DNA of 64,000 nucleotides from Carbonactinospora thermoautotrophica (GTDB lineage Bacteria; Actinomycetota; Actinomycetes; Streptomycetales; Carbonactinosporaceae), in contig NZ_JYIJ01000018.1 of NCBI RefSeq assembly GCF_001543895.1, positions 434,001-498,000 of the forward strand, in the 5' to 3' direction. The notes under the pieces were generated by a model that saw only the letters and a program-made list of their open reading frames with translations, was not told the DNA's origin and did not search any database. The position numbers and the translations under genes are program-made. Of the stretch, positions 17,688-27,447 are shown piece by piece (position 1 is the stretch's first letter; each line of letters starts with the position of its first letter).

Positions 17688-18568
17688 GCGTCCCTGAGCT
17701 TCTGCAGCAGCGCGACGTCCCGGGCGTGGCGCTCCTTGCCGCCGGGGGTCTCCACGACCCACGGCACCCCGGCCGCCGCCGGATGACGCAGCAGCTCGGC
17801 GAAGGCGTCCTCGCCGATGTGGCCCTGGCCGATGTTCTCGTGCCGGTCCCTGCAGGAGCCGCACGCGTCTTTGGAGTCGTTGGCGTGGATCAGCTTCAGC
17901 CGGCCCTCGCCGGCCGCGCGGACCAGGGCGTCCATCGTCGCGGCCGCCCCGCCGGGCGCGGCCAGGTCGTGGCCGGCGGCGAAGGCGTGGCAGGTGTCCA
18001 GGCACACCCCGACCCGGGGGTGGTGATCGAGCGCCGCGAGATAGGGGCCGAGGTCCTCGACCGTGGCGCACAGCGACTGGCCCTGGCCGGCGGTCGGCTC
18101 CAGCAACAGGTCGGGCCCGTCGTCGCGCAGCTCCTCCAACAGCGGCAGGATCGCCTCGCGCACCTGGCGCATGGCGACCTCCCGGCGCGCGCCGGCGACC
18201 GCCGAGCCGGTGTGCACGACCACACCGGCCGCGCCGATCTCCGCGCCCCGGCGCAGGGTGTGACGCAGGGAGGCGATCGAGCGTTCCAGCGTGGCCGGGG
18301 TGGGGGAGCCGAAGTTGATCAGGTAGGGGGCGTGGACGAACACCGGCATGCAAGAGTCCGCGCAGGCGGCCCGGAACGCCTCGTCCTGGTGGGGGTCGCC
18401 GGGTGTCAGGGTCCAACCACGCGGGTTGGTGACGAAGACCTGGACGGCTTCCGCGCCGAGGTCCCGCGCGTAGGCGAGTCCGCTCCTCGCGAGGCCGCCG
18501 GCCACCGGCACGTGCGCCCCGATGGGAGGCGTCCCGACATGAGGGCGCTCGGGGTTGGCTACTGGCAC
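17684..18568 (-). CDS. nfo: Endonuclease IV (AP endonuclease)
   Basis: The 294-residue TIM-barrel enzyme cuts DNA 5' of abasic sites in base excision repair, using three metal ions. Recognisable elements are IGAHVPVAGGL, VFVHAPYLINFGSP, VVVHTGSAV, LLLEPTAGQG, VGVCLDTCHAFAAGHDL, LIHANDSK and HENIGQGHIG, which supply the His/Asp/Glu metal ligands. The start is a GTG at 18568 without a clear ribosome site; an internal start is possible. It is coupled to the downstream transporter gene. Confidence 0.93.
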   Translation of the reverse strand: MPVANPERPHVGTPPIGAHVPVAGGLARSGLAYARDLGAEAVQVFVTNPRGWTLTPGDPHQDEAFRAACADSCMPVFVHAPYLINFGSPTPATLERSIASLRHTLRRGAEIGAAGVVVHTGSAVAGARREVAMRQVREAILPLLEELRDDGPDLLLEPTAGQGQSLCATVEDLGPYLAALDHHPRVGVCLDTCHAFAAGHDLAAPGGAAATMDALVRAAGEGRLKLIHANDSKDACGSCRDRHENIGQGHIGEDAFAELLRHPAAAGVPWVVETPGGKERHARDVALLQKLRDA

Positions 18569-18619
18569 GCGTACCAGGATGCCGTAGGCCAGGCGTGCGC
18601 ACCCCCGGCGAGGCCGACG

Positions 18620-20500
18620 CTACATGTTGCGGATCGTGACCCAGGAGCCCCTCGGCCGCTGCGTCCCGGGCTCCGGATCCTGGTTGGCCACGGTGTCCCC
18701 CCCGAACGGGAGCTTGAGCTCGAACACTTGGAAGCCCAGCTTCTCCAGGACCTTCTTGGCCTTGGCCATCGTCATGCCCGTCACTCTCGGTACCCTCACC
18801 AGCTCGGGCCCCTTGGTCACGGTCAGCTTGACCGTCGACCCCTTGGGTAGCCGCCCGAACTTCGGGTCCTGGTTCACCACCGTGTTGTCGGGCACGAACG
18901 GCACGTCCACCCGCTTGACGACCTCGCCCTTGAGTCCCGCCTCTCGGAGCTTCGCCATCGCTTGATCCAGCGGCATGTTGATCACCTGTGGCACGTCGAC
19001 CGGCTCAGCGCCTTTGCTGATCACCAGGTTGACCGGGGTGCCCCGCTTAAGCGCCGTCCCGGCCGGCGGGTCGCTGCGGATCACCTCGCCCTCGGGCACG
19101 TCGGCGTCGTACTCCCGGATGACCTGGCCCTTGGCCAGGTTGCTCTCGGCCAGCGCGCGGGTGGCCTCCTCCTCGGTGAGGCCCTTGAGCGGCGGGACGT
19201 GGTACCGCTCCGGGCCCTTCGACAGGATGAGCGTGATCGTGCCGCCCTTGCGGATGCGGTGGCCCGGCTCGGGATCGGTCGTCACCACCCGGCCACGCGC
19301 CACGGTCTCGCTCCACTCCTGCTTGTCCGCCGGGGCGACCACCGTGAGCCCGAACCGCCGGGCCTCCTCCTGGGCCTCGGCCAGCGTGCGATTGCGCAGG
19401 TCGGGCGTTCGCGTGAACTGCGCGGAGCCGACCAGGAACGCGACCAGCGCCACCAGCAGGGCTGCGGTCAGCACGGCCAGGAACGCGAGCGGGCCCCGTG
19501 GGCGGCGCATGGCCGGGGGCGGCTCCGGCGGGTACGTGGGCACCACCGCGGTCTTGGCCGGGCGCGGCCCGTCCGCGGGCGGGCGCGGCAGGACCGTCGT
19601 GGGTTCGCTCAGCGGGGACGTGCCCGGCGTGTCGCCCAGGTCCAGGGCCTCAGGCGGCAGGGTGGTGCGGAGCCGTCGCACCTCGGCGAGGAACGCGCCG
19701 GCGTCGGGCAGCCGGACGGCGGCGTCGCGCGCGGTCGCGAGGGACACCAGGCGGTCGAACTCCGGGGCCAGGCCCGGCACCCGCGACGACGGCGGCGGCA
19801 CGTCCTCGTGGACGTGCTGGTAGATCACCTCGATCGGGTTCTCGCCGTGGTGCGGCTTCTCGCCGGTCAGCATCTCGTACAAGACGATGCCGGCGGCGTA
19901 CACGTCCGAGCGCTGGTCGGCGAAGCCGCGCTCGACCTGCTCCGGGGCGAGGTAGGAGACCGTGCCCATGAGCTGGTCGGTGCTCGTGTTGGTCGCCGCG
20001 GACACGCTGCGGGCCAGCCCGAAGTCCACGACCTTGACCCGGCCGTCGTCGGAGAGCAGCACGTTCTCCGGCTTGACGTCCCGGTGGATGAGCCCGGCGG
20101 TGTGCGCGGCAGCCAGCGCGGCGAGCACCGGCTCCAGGATCGAGAGCGTCTGCCGCGGGGTGAGCCGGCCGCGTTCGTGCAGCAGGTCGCGCAGGGTCCG
20201 CCCGGACAACAGCTCCATGACCAGGTACAGGTGGCCGTTGTCCGCCCCCTGGTCGTACACGGATACCACGTTGGGGTGGGTCAGCGCCGCGGCCGACTTG
20301 GCCTCCCGGATGAAGCGCGCCACGAACTGCTCGTCCTGCGCCAGGTCCGGGTTCATGACCTTGACCGCGACACGCCGGTCCAGGCGCGTGTCAAGCGCCT
20401 GGTAGACGGCGGCCATGCCTCCCCGCGCGACAGGCCGCTCCACCCGGTATCGCCCGCCGAGCACCTGACCCAGGAGCGGGTCGGAAATCGTGGTATCCAC
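18620..20500 (-). CDS. PASTA-domain serine/threonine protein kinase (PknB type)
   Basis: The 626-residue membrane receptor kinase has an N-terminal Hanks kinase domain (about 16-280; Lys47 in VAVKVM, HRDVKPEN with Asp141, DFG 159-161, APE in YLAPEQ). A Pro-rich linker and one transmembrane helix (about 338-358) lead to four extracellular PASTA repeats, which bind peptidoglycan fragments or lipid II. Such kinases phosphorylate division and cell-wall proteins. The start is a GTG at 20500 with GAGG upstream. It is transcribed apart from the thi operon. Confidence 0.93.
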   Translation of the reverse strand: MDTTISDPLLGQVLGGRYRVERPVARGGMAAVYQALDTRLDRRVAVKVMNPDLAQDEQFVARFIREAKSAAALTHPNVVSVYDQGADNGHLYLVMELLSGRTLRDLLHERGRLTPRQTLSILEPVLAALAAAHTAGLIHRDVKPENVLLSDDGRVKVVDFGLARSVSAATNTSTDQLMGTVSYLAPEQVERGFADQRSDVYAAGIVLYEMLTGEKPHHGENPIEVIYQHVHEDVPPPSSRVPGLAPEFDRLVSLATARDAAVRLPDAGAFLAEVRRLRTTLPPEALDLGDTPGTSPLSEPTTVLPRPPADGPRPAKTAVVPTYPPEPPPAMRRPRGPLAFLAVLTAALLVALVAFLVGSAQFTRTPDLRNRTLAEAQEEARRFGLTVVAPADKQEWSETVARGRVVTTDPEPGHRIRKGGTITLILSKGPERYHVPPLKGLTEEEATRALAESNLAKGQVIREYDADVPEGEVIRSDPPAGTALKRGTPVNLVISKGAEPVDVPQVINMPLDQAMAKLREAGLKGEVVKRVDVPFVPDNTVVNQDPKFGRLPKGSTVKLTVTKGPELVRVPRVTGMTMAKAKKVLEKLGFQVFELKLPFGGDTVANQDPEPGTQRPRGSWVTIRNM

Positions 20501-20887
20501 GCCTCGAAGTCTAGGGGGTCGATATCGTCCGGCAGCCGGATGTGCGATCCTCTCCGTCGGCTGCGCCCGTGCCGGCCCGCCGCGGTCCGGGGCGGGCCGG
20601 CGGCCATGTGTCGCCGGCGTCCCGCGTAGGCCGGATCAGGCTCCTCCCCGGGGAATGGCCCGTCTTCGCAGCAGGACCGGGCGGGTGTCCTCCAAGGCCC
20701 GGGTCAACTGGCGCGATGAGCGGGAAATTTTTCCAATAATAATATTCTTGACGGCAAAAATGTACGGAGCATTTCACCCTTCCGAGTGACCAAATTCGCC
20801 GAGAGAGCGATTACGGTGGCTGTGCCTCCTCACGCGTGGGCGCCCCGGTTTGGCCGCGGACCCCTGGGGCGCCCCGCCTTCCCGCCG
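20501..20887. other. Intergenic region kinase-thiG, no gene seen
   Basis: This region of 387 bp shows no convincing gene. A striking AT-rich island at about 20725-20785 (AATTTTTCCAATAATAATATT and a TTGACG) contrasts with the high-GC flanks. It could hold the kinase promoter or a terminator for thiG; its role is not clear from sequence. Confidence 0.3.
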
Positions 20888-21667
<780 letters not shown>

Positions 21668-21868
21668 TCACCCTCCCTGGACCGCGGTCAGCACCTCGAC
21701 CCGGTCCGCGTCATGCAGTTCGGTCGACTCCCACGTGCCGCGCGGGACCACGGTCCCGTTGACCGCGACCGCCACCCCGTGCTCCGCCGGAGTCAGTTCG
21801 GCCACCAGCTCGGCCACGGTCGTACCCGGGGTCAGCTCCCGCTTCTCCCCGTTGACGATCACGATCAT
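21668..21868 (-). CDS. thiS: Sulfur carrier protein ThiS
   Basis: The 66-residue ubiquitin-like protein ends in the Gly-Gly that is adenylated and thiocarboxylated to carry sulfur to ThiG. It begins MIVIVNGEKRELTPGTTVAE, the usual ThiS fold start. Its ATG overlaps the thiO stop (ATGA) and thiG follows at once, so all three are coupled. Confidence 0.95.
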   Translation of the reverse strand: MIVIVNGEKRELTPGTTVAELVAELTPAEHGVAVAVNGTVVPRGTWESTELHDADRVEVLTAVQGG

Positions 21869-23052
21869 TCGGCCACCACCCTCCCTGGACCACCCGCGCG
21901 AGCGGACGTGAAGCGTCGCGGCGTGAACGGCCGCACCACCTCGGGCGGCTCGCCCGTCGCCAGCAGTTCGGCCACCGCGTCCGCGGTGACCGGCGTGAGC
22001 AGGATCCCGTTGCGGTGGTGCCCGGTCGCCACGATCAGCCCCGGCAGCACGGTCTGGCCGATCATCGGCGCGTTGTCCGGCGACCCGGGTCGCAGCGCCG
22101 CCGTCGTCTCGACCAGCAGCAGCTCGGTGATCCCCGGCACCAGCTCGTGGGCGTCGCGCAGCAGCTCGTACACCCCGCCCGCGGTCACCTGCGTGTCGTA
22201 CCCCAGTTCCTCCGCCGTCGCGCCCACCACCAGCTCCCCGTCCGCGCGCGGCACCAGGTACACGTGCGACCCCTTGGTCACCCCGCGCACGGTCCGGGAC
22301 AGGAACGGCGCGTACGCCTCGGGCACGCGCAGCCGCAGGATCTGGCCCTTGACCGGCCGCACCGGCGGCAGCGCCTCCGGCGGCACACCCGGCAGCCGGT
22401 TCGACCAGCAGCCCGCCGCCAGCACCACCTGGCCAGCCGCCAGCTCGGTGCCGTCCGCCAGCCGCACGCCCGAGGCCCGGTCGCCGCGCACGAGCAGCTC
22501 GGCCGCGCGCACCCGGTGCAGCGGCACCCCCTGCCGGTCCAACGCCGCGAGCAGCGCCGCGCCCAGCCGGCGGTTGTCGATCTGGTGGTCGCCCGCGACG
22601 AGCAGGCCGCCGCGCACGATCGGCGCGAGCATCGGTTCCAGCCGGCGGCACTCCCGACCGGTCAACCACTCAGCGGCCAGCCCGAGCTTGGTCTGGAAGG
22701 CGTGCAGGTCCTGCAGGACCGCCCGGTCGTCGGCGTCGAGCGCGACCGCGAGCGTGCCGCACTCCCGGTAGCCTGTGTCCTGGCCGGTCGCCTCCTCCAG
22801 CTCGCCTACGAACGACGGGTACCGCCGCGCGGCGGCCAGGTTGAGCGCGAGCAGCTCTTCCTCGCCGTAGTGCGCCTCGGTGACGGGGGCGAGCATGCCC
22901 GCGGCGGCACGCGAGGCGTGGGACACCGGTTCGGGGTCGACCACCGCGACCCGCAGGCCGCGGGCGGCCGCACGCCAGGCGGCCGAGAGTCCGATCACAC
23001 CCCCGCCGACGATCACCGCGTCCAGCGGGCCAGCCCCGACGGGAACTGCCAC
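21865..23052 (-). CDS. thiO: Glycine oxidase ThiO
   Basis: The 395-residue DAO-family flavoprotein oxidises glycine to dehydroglycine for thiazole formation. It has the N-terminal FAD-binding GGGVIGLSAAWRAA, SHASRAAAGMLAPVTEA, and the C-terminal ALRPGSPDNAPMIG and TGHHRNGILLTP motifs. It is the first gene of the operon; the TPP riboswitch begins 10 bp upstream of the ATG. Confidence 0.94.
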   Translation of the reverse strand: MAVPVGAGPLDAVIVGGGVIGLSAAWRAAARGLRVAVVDPEPVSHASRAAAGMLAPVTEAHYGEEELLALNLAAARRYPSFVGELEEATGQDTGYRECGTLAVALDADDRAVLQDLHAFQTKLGLAAEWLTGRECRRLEPMLAPIVRGGLLVAGDHQIDNRRLGAALLAALDRQGVPLHRVRAAELLVRGDRASGVRLADGTELAAGQVVLAAGCWSNRLPGVPPEALPPVRPVKGQILRLRVPEAYAPFLSRTVRGVTKGSHVYLVPRADGELVVGATAEELGYDTQVTAGGVYELLRDAHELVPGITELLLVETTAALRPGSPDNAPMIGQTVLPGLIVATGHHRNGILLTPVTADAVAELLATGEPPEVVRPFTPRRFTSARAGGPGRVVAE

Positions 23053-23062
23053 GTCCAGTGCC

Positions 23063-23155
23063 TCCCTTCGCCGGCATTACCCGGATCAGGTTCAACGGTC
23101 GGGGGCTCACAGCCCGCCCTCTCAGCCCGGTCCCACCGGGCTCCCGTGCACCCTC
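23063..23155 (-). promoter_or_regulatory. TPP riboswitch (THI element)
   Basis: On the minus strand the conserved core blocks are present in order: a GGGTGC start, GGGCTGAGAGGGC, then GTTGAACCTGATCCGGGTAAT and GCCGGCGAAGGGA. The last block runs into the thiO ribosome binding region. This suggests translational control by sequestration when thiamine pyrophosphate binds. Confidence 0.95.
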
Positions 23156-23342
23156 AAGCCTACGCGTCGCGGCGGGTTCCCGCTCTTGGCCGTGGGGCCC
23201 GCGCGCGGGACGCTGCTGTCGACAGTCCTCGGCGCAGGTGTAGAACGTGCTGCGGGGCCCGCCCGCGCGGGGCGCGCCACCCGGGACGATCCGAGGGCCG
23301 CCCCGCGCGGACGGGCGAGGGCGAATTCCGAGGGAGGGCCCT

Positions 23343-24512
23343 GTGGAGAACGTGGTCGTCGTGGGAGCCGGGCTCGCCGGCCTGCAGACCGTGGTGGCGC
23401 TGCGCCAGCAGGGGTACGCGGGCCGCCTGACGCTGCTCGGCGCCGAGCCGCACCCGCCGTACGACCGGCCGCCGCTGTCCAAGGACGTGCTCGCCGGCAA
23501 GGTCGAGGACACCACACTGGAAGCCGACTGGGCCGCGCTCGACGTCACGCTCCAGCTGGGCTGCCGGGCCACCGGGCTGTGCCCCGGGCACGTCGAGACC
23601 GAGGCCGGACCGGTGCCGTACGACGGGCTGGTCATCGCCACCGGGGCCGACCCGGTCCGGCTGCCCGGGCCGGGCTCGGTGCTGCGCACGATCGAGGACG
23701 CCCGCGCCCTGCGGCAGGTGCTGCGGCCCGGCCGGCGCGTGGTGGTCGTGGGCGCGGGCTGGCTCGGCGCCGAGGTCGCCACCACCGCGGCCGGGGCCGG
23801 GTGCGCGGTCACCGTGGTCGAGGCGCTCGACACGCCGCTGGCCGGGGTGCTGCCCGCCGAGGTGGGCCGGCACTTCACGCCCTGGTACGCGGCGGCCGGC
23901 GTGGAGTTGCTGCTGGGCGAGTCCGTCGCCGCGGTCGAGCCCGGCGCGGTCCGGCTGGCCACCGGCGTGGAGCTGCCCGCCGACCACGTGGTGGTCGGGA
24001 TCGGGGTGCGCCCGGCGACCGGGTGGCTGGCGGGCAGCGGTGTGCCGCTCGACGCGCGGGGTGCGGTGGTCACCGACGAGTACCTGCGGGCCGGCCTGCC
24101 TGGCGTGTACGCGGTGGGGGACTGTGTGACGTGGCCCTCCCGGCGGTACGGGGTACGGATGCACGTCGAGCACTGGGACAACGCGCTGCACGCCCCGGCC
24201 GTGGCCGCCGCGAACCTCCTCGGGGATGAGGTCCGGTACGACCCGGTGCCGTACTTCTGGTCGGAGCAGTTCGGGCGGGTGGTCCAGTACGCCGGCCACC
24301 ACCCGGCCGGCGACCGGCTCGTCTGGCGTGGCGACCCGGCGGGGGAGACCTGGGCCGCCTGCTGGCTGTCCGGTGATCGGCTCGTGGCGATCCTCACCGT
24401 GGACCGCCCGCGCGACCTCGCCCAGGCCCGGCGGATCCTGGACCGGGACGCGCTCGTCGACGCCGACCGGCTCGCCGACCCGGACCTGCCGTTGAAGGCG
24501 GCCGCGCGCTGA
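23343..24512 (+). CDS. FAD/NAD-dependent oxidoreductase (ferredoxin reductase type)
   Basis: The 389-residue reductase has an N-terminal FAD motif (VVVVGAGLAGLQTVVALRQQ), YDRPPLSKDVL, an NAD motif (VVVVGAGWLGAEVATTAAG), GDCVTWPS, and a C-terminal reductase domain ending about residue 385. Such enzymes pass electrons from NADH to ferredoxins serving P450 or dioxygenase systems; no ferredoxin or P450 is adjacent. The start is the GTG at 23343 behind GGGAGGG; it is divergent from the thi operon. Confidence 0.9.
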   Translation: MENVVVVGAGLAGLQTVVALRQQGYAGRLTLLGAEPHPPYDRPPLSKDVLAGKVEDTTLEADWAALDVTLQLGCRATGLCPGHVETEAGPVPYDGLVIATGADPVRLPGPGSVLRTIEDARALRQVLRPGRRVVVVGAGWLGAEVATTAAGAGCAVTVVEALDTPLAGVLPAEVGRHFTPWYAAAGVELLLGESVAAVEPGAVRLATGVELPADHVVVGIGVRPATGWLAGSGVPLDARGAVVTDEYLRAGLPGVYAVGDCVTWPSRRYGVRMHVEHWDNALHAPAVAAANLLGDEVRYDPVPYFWSEQFGRVVQYAGHHPAGDRLVWRGDPAGETWAACWLSGDRLVAILTVDRPRDLAQARRILDRDALVDADRLADPDLPLKAAAR

Positions 24513-24522
24513 CCCCGGGGCG

Positions 24523-24538
24523 CTGACGGCCCCGTCAG
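24523..24538. terminator. Small hairpin between convergent genes
   Basis: CTGACGG and CCGTCAG with a 2-base centre form a perfect short stem overlapping the stop region of two convergent genes. It could act on either strand but is short and has no U-tract. Confidence 0.35.
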
Positions 24539-25185
24539 ATGGCGGCCGGCTCGGGTGGCAGGTTGCGCAACGTGACCGTGCTGGCGGCGATCAGCAGCAG
24601 CGTCACCACGGCGAGGAGGACGGCCGCGCCCGCGACCGGCACGACCCAGTACCGCTCGTCCGTCCTGGTCTTGCGCAGCACGGCCACGCCCAGCACGAGC
24701 GCCATCACGGCGAGCAGGATGTTGCCGAGCGAGCTGGCCAGGAAGAACCGGACCGTGTCGGGGCCGGCGTCGGTCGACGGGCCGACCATCAGGGTCAGCG
24801 ACAGCGTGTCCAGCACGTTGGACCCAACGATCGAGGCGATCGCGAGCCCGAGCGCCGCCACGGCGACGGTGTCCCCGGCGTGCAGTACCCGCAGCAGGCC
24901 CGGCCGCGCCTCGTACTCCTCGGCCGGCTCCTCACCGAGTACCGGGGCGTCGCGCTCGTCGGAGCCACCCCGCGGCTCTGACGCCGCCCCCGGTTCGCCC
25001 GGTTCGGCGCCCGCCGTCTTTGCGGCGGCCGGCTCGCGCCCGGCCGCGGGCTTCGGTTCCACCGGTGCGGGCGCGCTGGTCGGCGTCTGCGGCGGTGCTT
25101 CCCGCGCGCCGGCCCCGGCTGCCTTGGCCTGGCCCGGTTTCTCGGCCCGGGTCTGCTCTTCATGTGCGTCCCCCAGCTTTCCCAC
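24535..25185 (-). CDS. Membrane protein with Pro/Ala-rich cytoplasmic N-terminus
   Basis: The protein (216 residues from the GTG at 25185) starts with about 100 residues of low-complexity Ala, Pro, Glu and Lys. It ends with three or four transmembrane helices (about 110-215, including VAVAALGLAIASIVGSNVLD and ILLAVMALVLGVAVL). No family is recognised. The start is uncertain: no ribosome site is visible, and TAGGGT lies eight bases before the GTG, suggesting a leaderless start. It is divergent from the Rv2175c-like gene. Confidence 0.55.
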   Translation of the reverse strand: MGKLGDAHEEQTRAEKPGQAKAAGAGAREAPPQTPTSAPAPVEPKPAAGREPAAAKTAGAEPGEPGAASEPRGGSDERDAPVLGEEPAEEYEARPGLLRVLHAGDTVAVAALGLAIASIVGSNVLDTLSLTLMVGPSTDAGPDTVRFFLASSLGNILLAVMALVLGVAVLRKTRTDERYWVVPVAGAAVLLAVVTLLLIAASTVTLRNLPPEPAAI

Positions 25186-25252
25186 GAGGTGTGACCCTAC
25201 TGCCCCGCACGGGTGTTCTGCATCGATGTCCGGATGGTGGCAGGCTGAGATT

Positions 25253-25627
25253 GTGAGTGAAATCGATGCGCAGACCGATGAGCTGGTGTCCAAGGCGACG
25301 TCGTGGCTGCCGCTGCCGGAGGCCGCGCAGCGGCTGGGTGTGGACGTGAACCGGATGCGCCAGTTGCTGCGCGACCGCCAGTTGGTGGCGGTGCGCCGCG
25401 ACGAGACCGACACCCTGTACGTCCCGGAGGTGTTCATCCAAGGCGGCAAGGTCCTCAAGGGCCTGCCGGGCACCCTGACGCTGCTGGCGGACGCCGGCTA
25501 CAGCCCGGTGGAATCGCTGCGCTGGCTGTTCACTGAGGACGACAGCCTCCGCGGGACACCGGTCAGCGCCCTGGTCGAGAACCGGGGCACCGAGGTCAAG
25601 CGGCGCGCCCAGACGATGGGGTTCTGA
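25253..25627 (+). CDS. Rv2175c-family DNA-binding protein
   Basis: The 124-residue protein has a winged-helix core (SWLPLPEAAQRLGVDVNRMR, QLLRDRQLVAVRRD) and the C-terminal region LLADAGYSPVESLRWLFTED typical of Rv2175c relatives. In Mycobacterium tuberculosis, Rv2175c binds DNA and is a substrate of the kinase PknL. A PASTA kinase gene lies 5 kb away in this window. The GTG at 25253 is chosen by alignment to the family start. ThiE begins on the next base after its stop. Confidence 0.85.
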   Translation: MSEIDAQTDELVSKATSWLPLPEAAQRLGVDVNRMRQLLRDRQLVAVRRDETDTLYVPEVFIQGGKVLKGLPGTLTLLADAGYSPVESLRWLFTEDDSLRGTPVSALVENRGTEVKRRAQTMGF

Positions 25628-26287
25628 GTGGAAGCGCGCGAGAAGCTCGCCCAGGCCCGGCTGTACCTGTGCACGGACGCGCGGGAACGGCAGGGCGACC
25701 TGGAACAGTTCCTCGACGCCGTGCTCGCGGGCGGCGTCGACATCGTCCAGTTGCGGCAGAAGAACCTGGAGGCCAAGCAGGAGATCGCGTACGCGGAGAT
25801 CTTCGCCGACGCCTGCCGCCGGCACGGGCGGCTGTTCGCGGTCAACGACCGGGCGGACGTCGCGTACGCGGTGCAGTCCGACGTGCTGCACCTCGGCCAG
25901 GATGACCTGCCGGTGCCGGTGGCCCGCCGGATCGTCGGCGACGACGTGATCATCGGCCGGTCCACGCACGCCGAGGCTGAGGTGGACCAGGCGATGACCG
26001 AGCCGGGCGTGGACTACTTCTGCGTCGGCCCGGTGTGGCCCACCCCCACCAAGCCGGGCCGGTCCGCGCCGGGGCTCGGGCTGCTGTCGTACACGGCGGC
26101 CCGCAAGCCGAGGCGTCCGTGGTTCGCGATCGGCGGCATCGACCTGAACAACCTGGACCAGGTGCTCGCCGCCGGGGCCCGGCGGGTCGTGGTGGTCCGG
26201 GCGATCACCGAGGCGGACGACCCGGGCGCGGCCGCGGCCGCGTTGGTCCGCCGGCTGCGCGAGGCGGCTCAGGCCGACCTGCCCTGA
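25628..26287 (+). CDS. thiE: Thiamine-phosphate synthase
   Basis: The 219-residue TIM-barrel enzyme joins the pyrimidine and thiazole moieties into thiamine phosphate. [68 protein letters not shown] and WFAIGGID are standard motifs for diphosphate and phosphate binding. The GTG start directly follows the Rv2175c-like stop. It is separate from the riboswitch-controlled thiOSG operon and has no riboswitch of its own in view. Confidence 0.95.
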   Translation: MEAREKLAQARLYLCTDARERQGDLEQFLDAVLAGGVDIVQLRQKNLEAKQEIAYAEIFADACRRHGRLFAVNDRADVAYAVQSDVLHLGQDDLPVPVARRIVGDDVIIGRSTHAEAEVDQAMTEPGVDYFCVGPVWPTPTKPGRSAPGLGLLSYTAARKPRRPWFAIGGIDLNNLDQVLAAGARRVVVVRAITEADDPGAAAAALVRRLREAAQADLP

Positions 26288-26543
26288 ACCTGGGAGGCGC
26301 GAGACCGCCTGACCTCGCTTCGACGGCCTGACGCCGCCCTTGCTCCGTTCGGGGTACAAAGCGGGGAATTCGCCTGGGCTCTGCGGAGTCTTGCCATACT
26401 GCTGATCAGCAGGGTCCTCGGCGCGCGGGGCCGCGGTCCGGGCGGCGGGTGCGAAGCGGGGGGCTGTCCGGGACGGGACACCCCGCGCGCCGGGGACCCC
26501 GCTTTTCCATGCTCCGCTTCTTCCATGCTTCTTCCATGGGACC

Positions 26544-26798
26544 ATGCGTGCTGTGTCCGGTAAGTCTCGATCCCCGCTGCCCGCGTTCTGCGGCGCTCCG
26601 GCGGGCGCGTGCGAAGGCGCTGTCGCCGTCTCCCCCGACCTGAACGGGGACGCCGCGCCCGCCGAGGCGCGCGGGTCCCGCGGCTGCTCGGTCGTCACCC
26701 TGGGCTCCGCCAGCCGCGGGGCACGCCGCATCGTGGCCGGCCGGGAGCGGGGCCACCCGCCCGGCCCCTACCGCACCTGCTACGAGGTGGGGCGCTGA
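26544..26798 (+). pseudogene. Degenerate guanyl-specific ribonuclease (barnase/RNase Sa type)
   Basis: This 84-codon frame overlaps the barstar start by one base. Its middle (VVTLGSASRGARRIVAG) closely resembles the RNase Sa core VITPGARTRGTRRIITG, and the preceding EGAVAVSPDLNGDAAPAEAR can be laid over the D-G-x-V-F-x-N-R-E-G segment. The catalytic Glu before the core is replaced, and the C-terminal catalytic His is not in place (PPGPYRTCYEV). No secretion signal is present. It looks like a decayed or non-catalytic RNase retained beside its inhibitor. GC3 is still high. Confidence 0.45.
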
Positions 26799-27232
26799 TG
26801 ACCAGCGTCGCCTCGCTGATCGCCGCGCTGCCGGAGCCCGGCGTCTACCGCTGGCGCTCCACCGAGCCGGCCCAGTTCGTCCGCCGCGCGGCGAAGGAGG
26901 CCGGCTGGCGGTGCTACCTGTTGGACGGGCGGGAGATCATCGACAAGGAGACCTTCCTGACCGCCTGCGCCCAGGCGTTCGCCTTCCCCCACTGGTTCGG
27001 GTACGACTGGGACGCTCTGGAGGAGTGCCTCACCAATCTGGACGAAGCCCCGGGGTACGTGGTGGTGTTCGACGACTGGGCGCGGTTCGCGATCAACGAC
27101 CCGGAAGCCTGGGCGGCCGCGCTCGCCGTCTTCACCGCGGTGGTCGACACCTGGTGGCGGTCCGACATCGCCATGTACGTGCTGTTGCGCGGCGAGGGTC
27201 CGGAGATCGACATGCCGATCCTGCCCGACTAA
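26798..27232 (+). CDS. Barstar-family ribonuclease inhibitor
   Basis: The 144-residue protein has the barstar fold. The helix with the RNase-contacting acidic face is clear (FPHWFGYDWDALEECLTNL, matching the barstar N-L-D-A-L-W-D-C-L pattern), followed by YVVVFDDWARFA. Barstars block secreted barnase-like RNases inside the producing cell. The ATG overlaps the stop of the degenerate RNase frame, so the pair was probably an effector-immunity unit. Confidence 0.88.
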   Translation: MTSVASLIAALPEPGVYRWRSTEPAQFVRRAAKEAGWRCYLLDGREIIDKETFLTACAQAFAFPHWFGYDWDALEECLTNLDEAPGYVVVFDDWARFAINDPEAWAAALAVFTAVVDTWWRSDIAMYVLLRGEGPEIDMPILPD

Positions 27233-27447
27233 GCTTCGGGAAGCTCCGTGGGGTACCCCTGGAGTACCCGAAGCGCCGCGGCCGGGGAGACTGCTATGGC
27301 CGGACCACGAGTAACCGAGCGGCTGCGCGGCATGTTCTACGTGTACCCGACTTTCCACTGCGCCGTCGGGGACGCCTTGGCCCGCCCTCGGCCGGCGACG
27401 CGGGGGAGAGCCCCGGCAGTCGCACGATCAGGGAGGTGAACACCACG

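Noticed and set aside
20511-20777. A minus-strand frame over the AT-rich island upstream of the PASTA kinase.
   Set aside because: No start signal or family match, and the AT-rich part looks regulatory rather than coding.
24795-25163. An Arg/Pro-rich frame starting at an ATG within the Pro/Ala-rich membrane protein gene.
   Set aside because: It is an alternative frame of the same DNA; only the other frame gives membrane helices to its end.
26544-27232. A working toxin-antitoxin pair (active RNase plus barstar).
   Set aside because: The RNase-like frame lacks the catalytic Glu and His and a secretion signal, so only the inhibitor is called functional.
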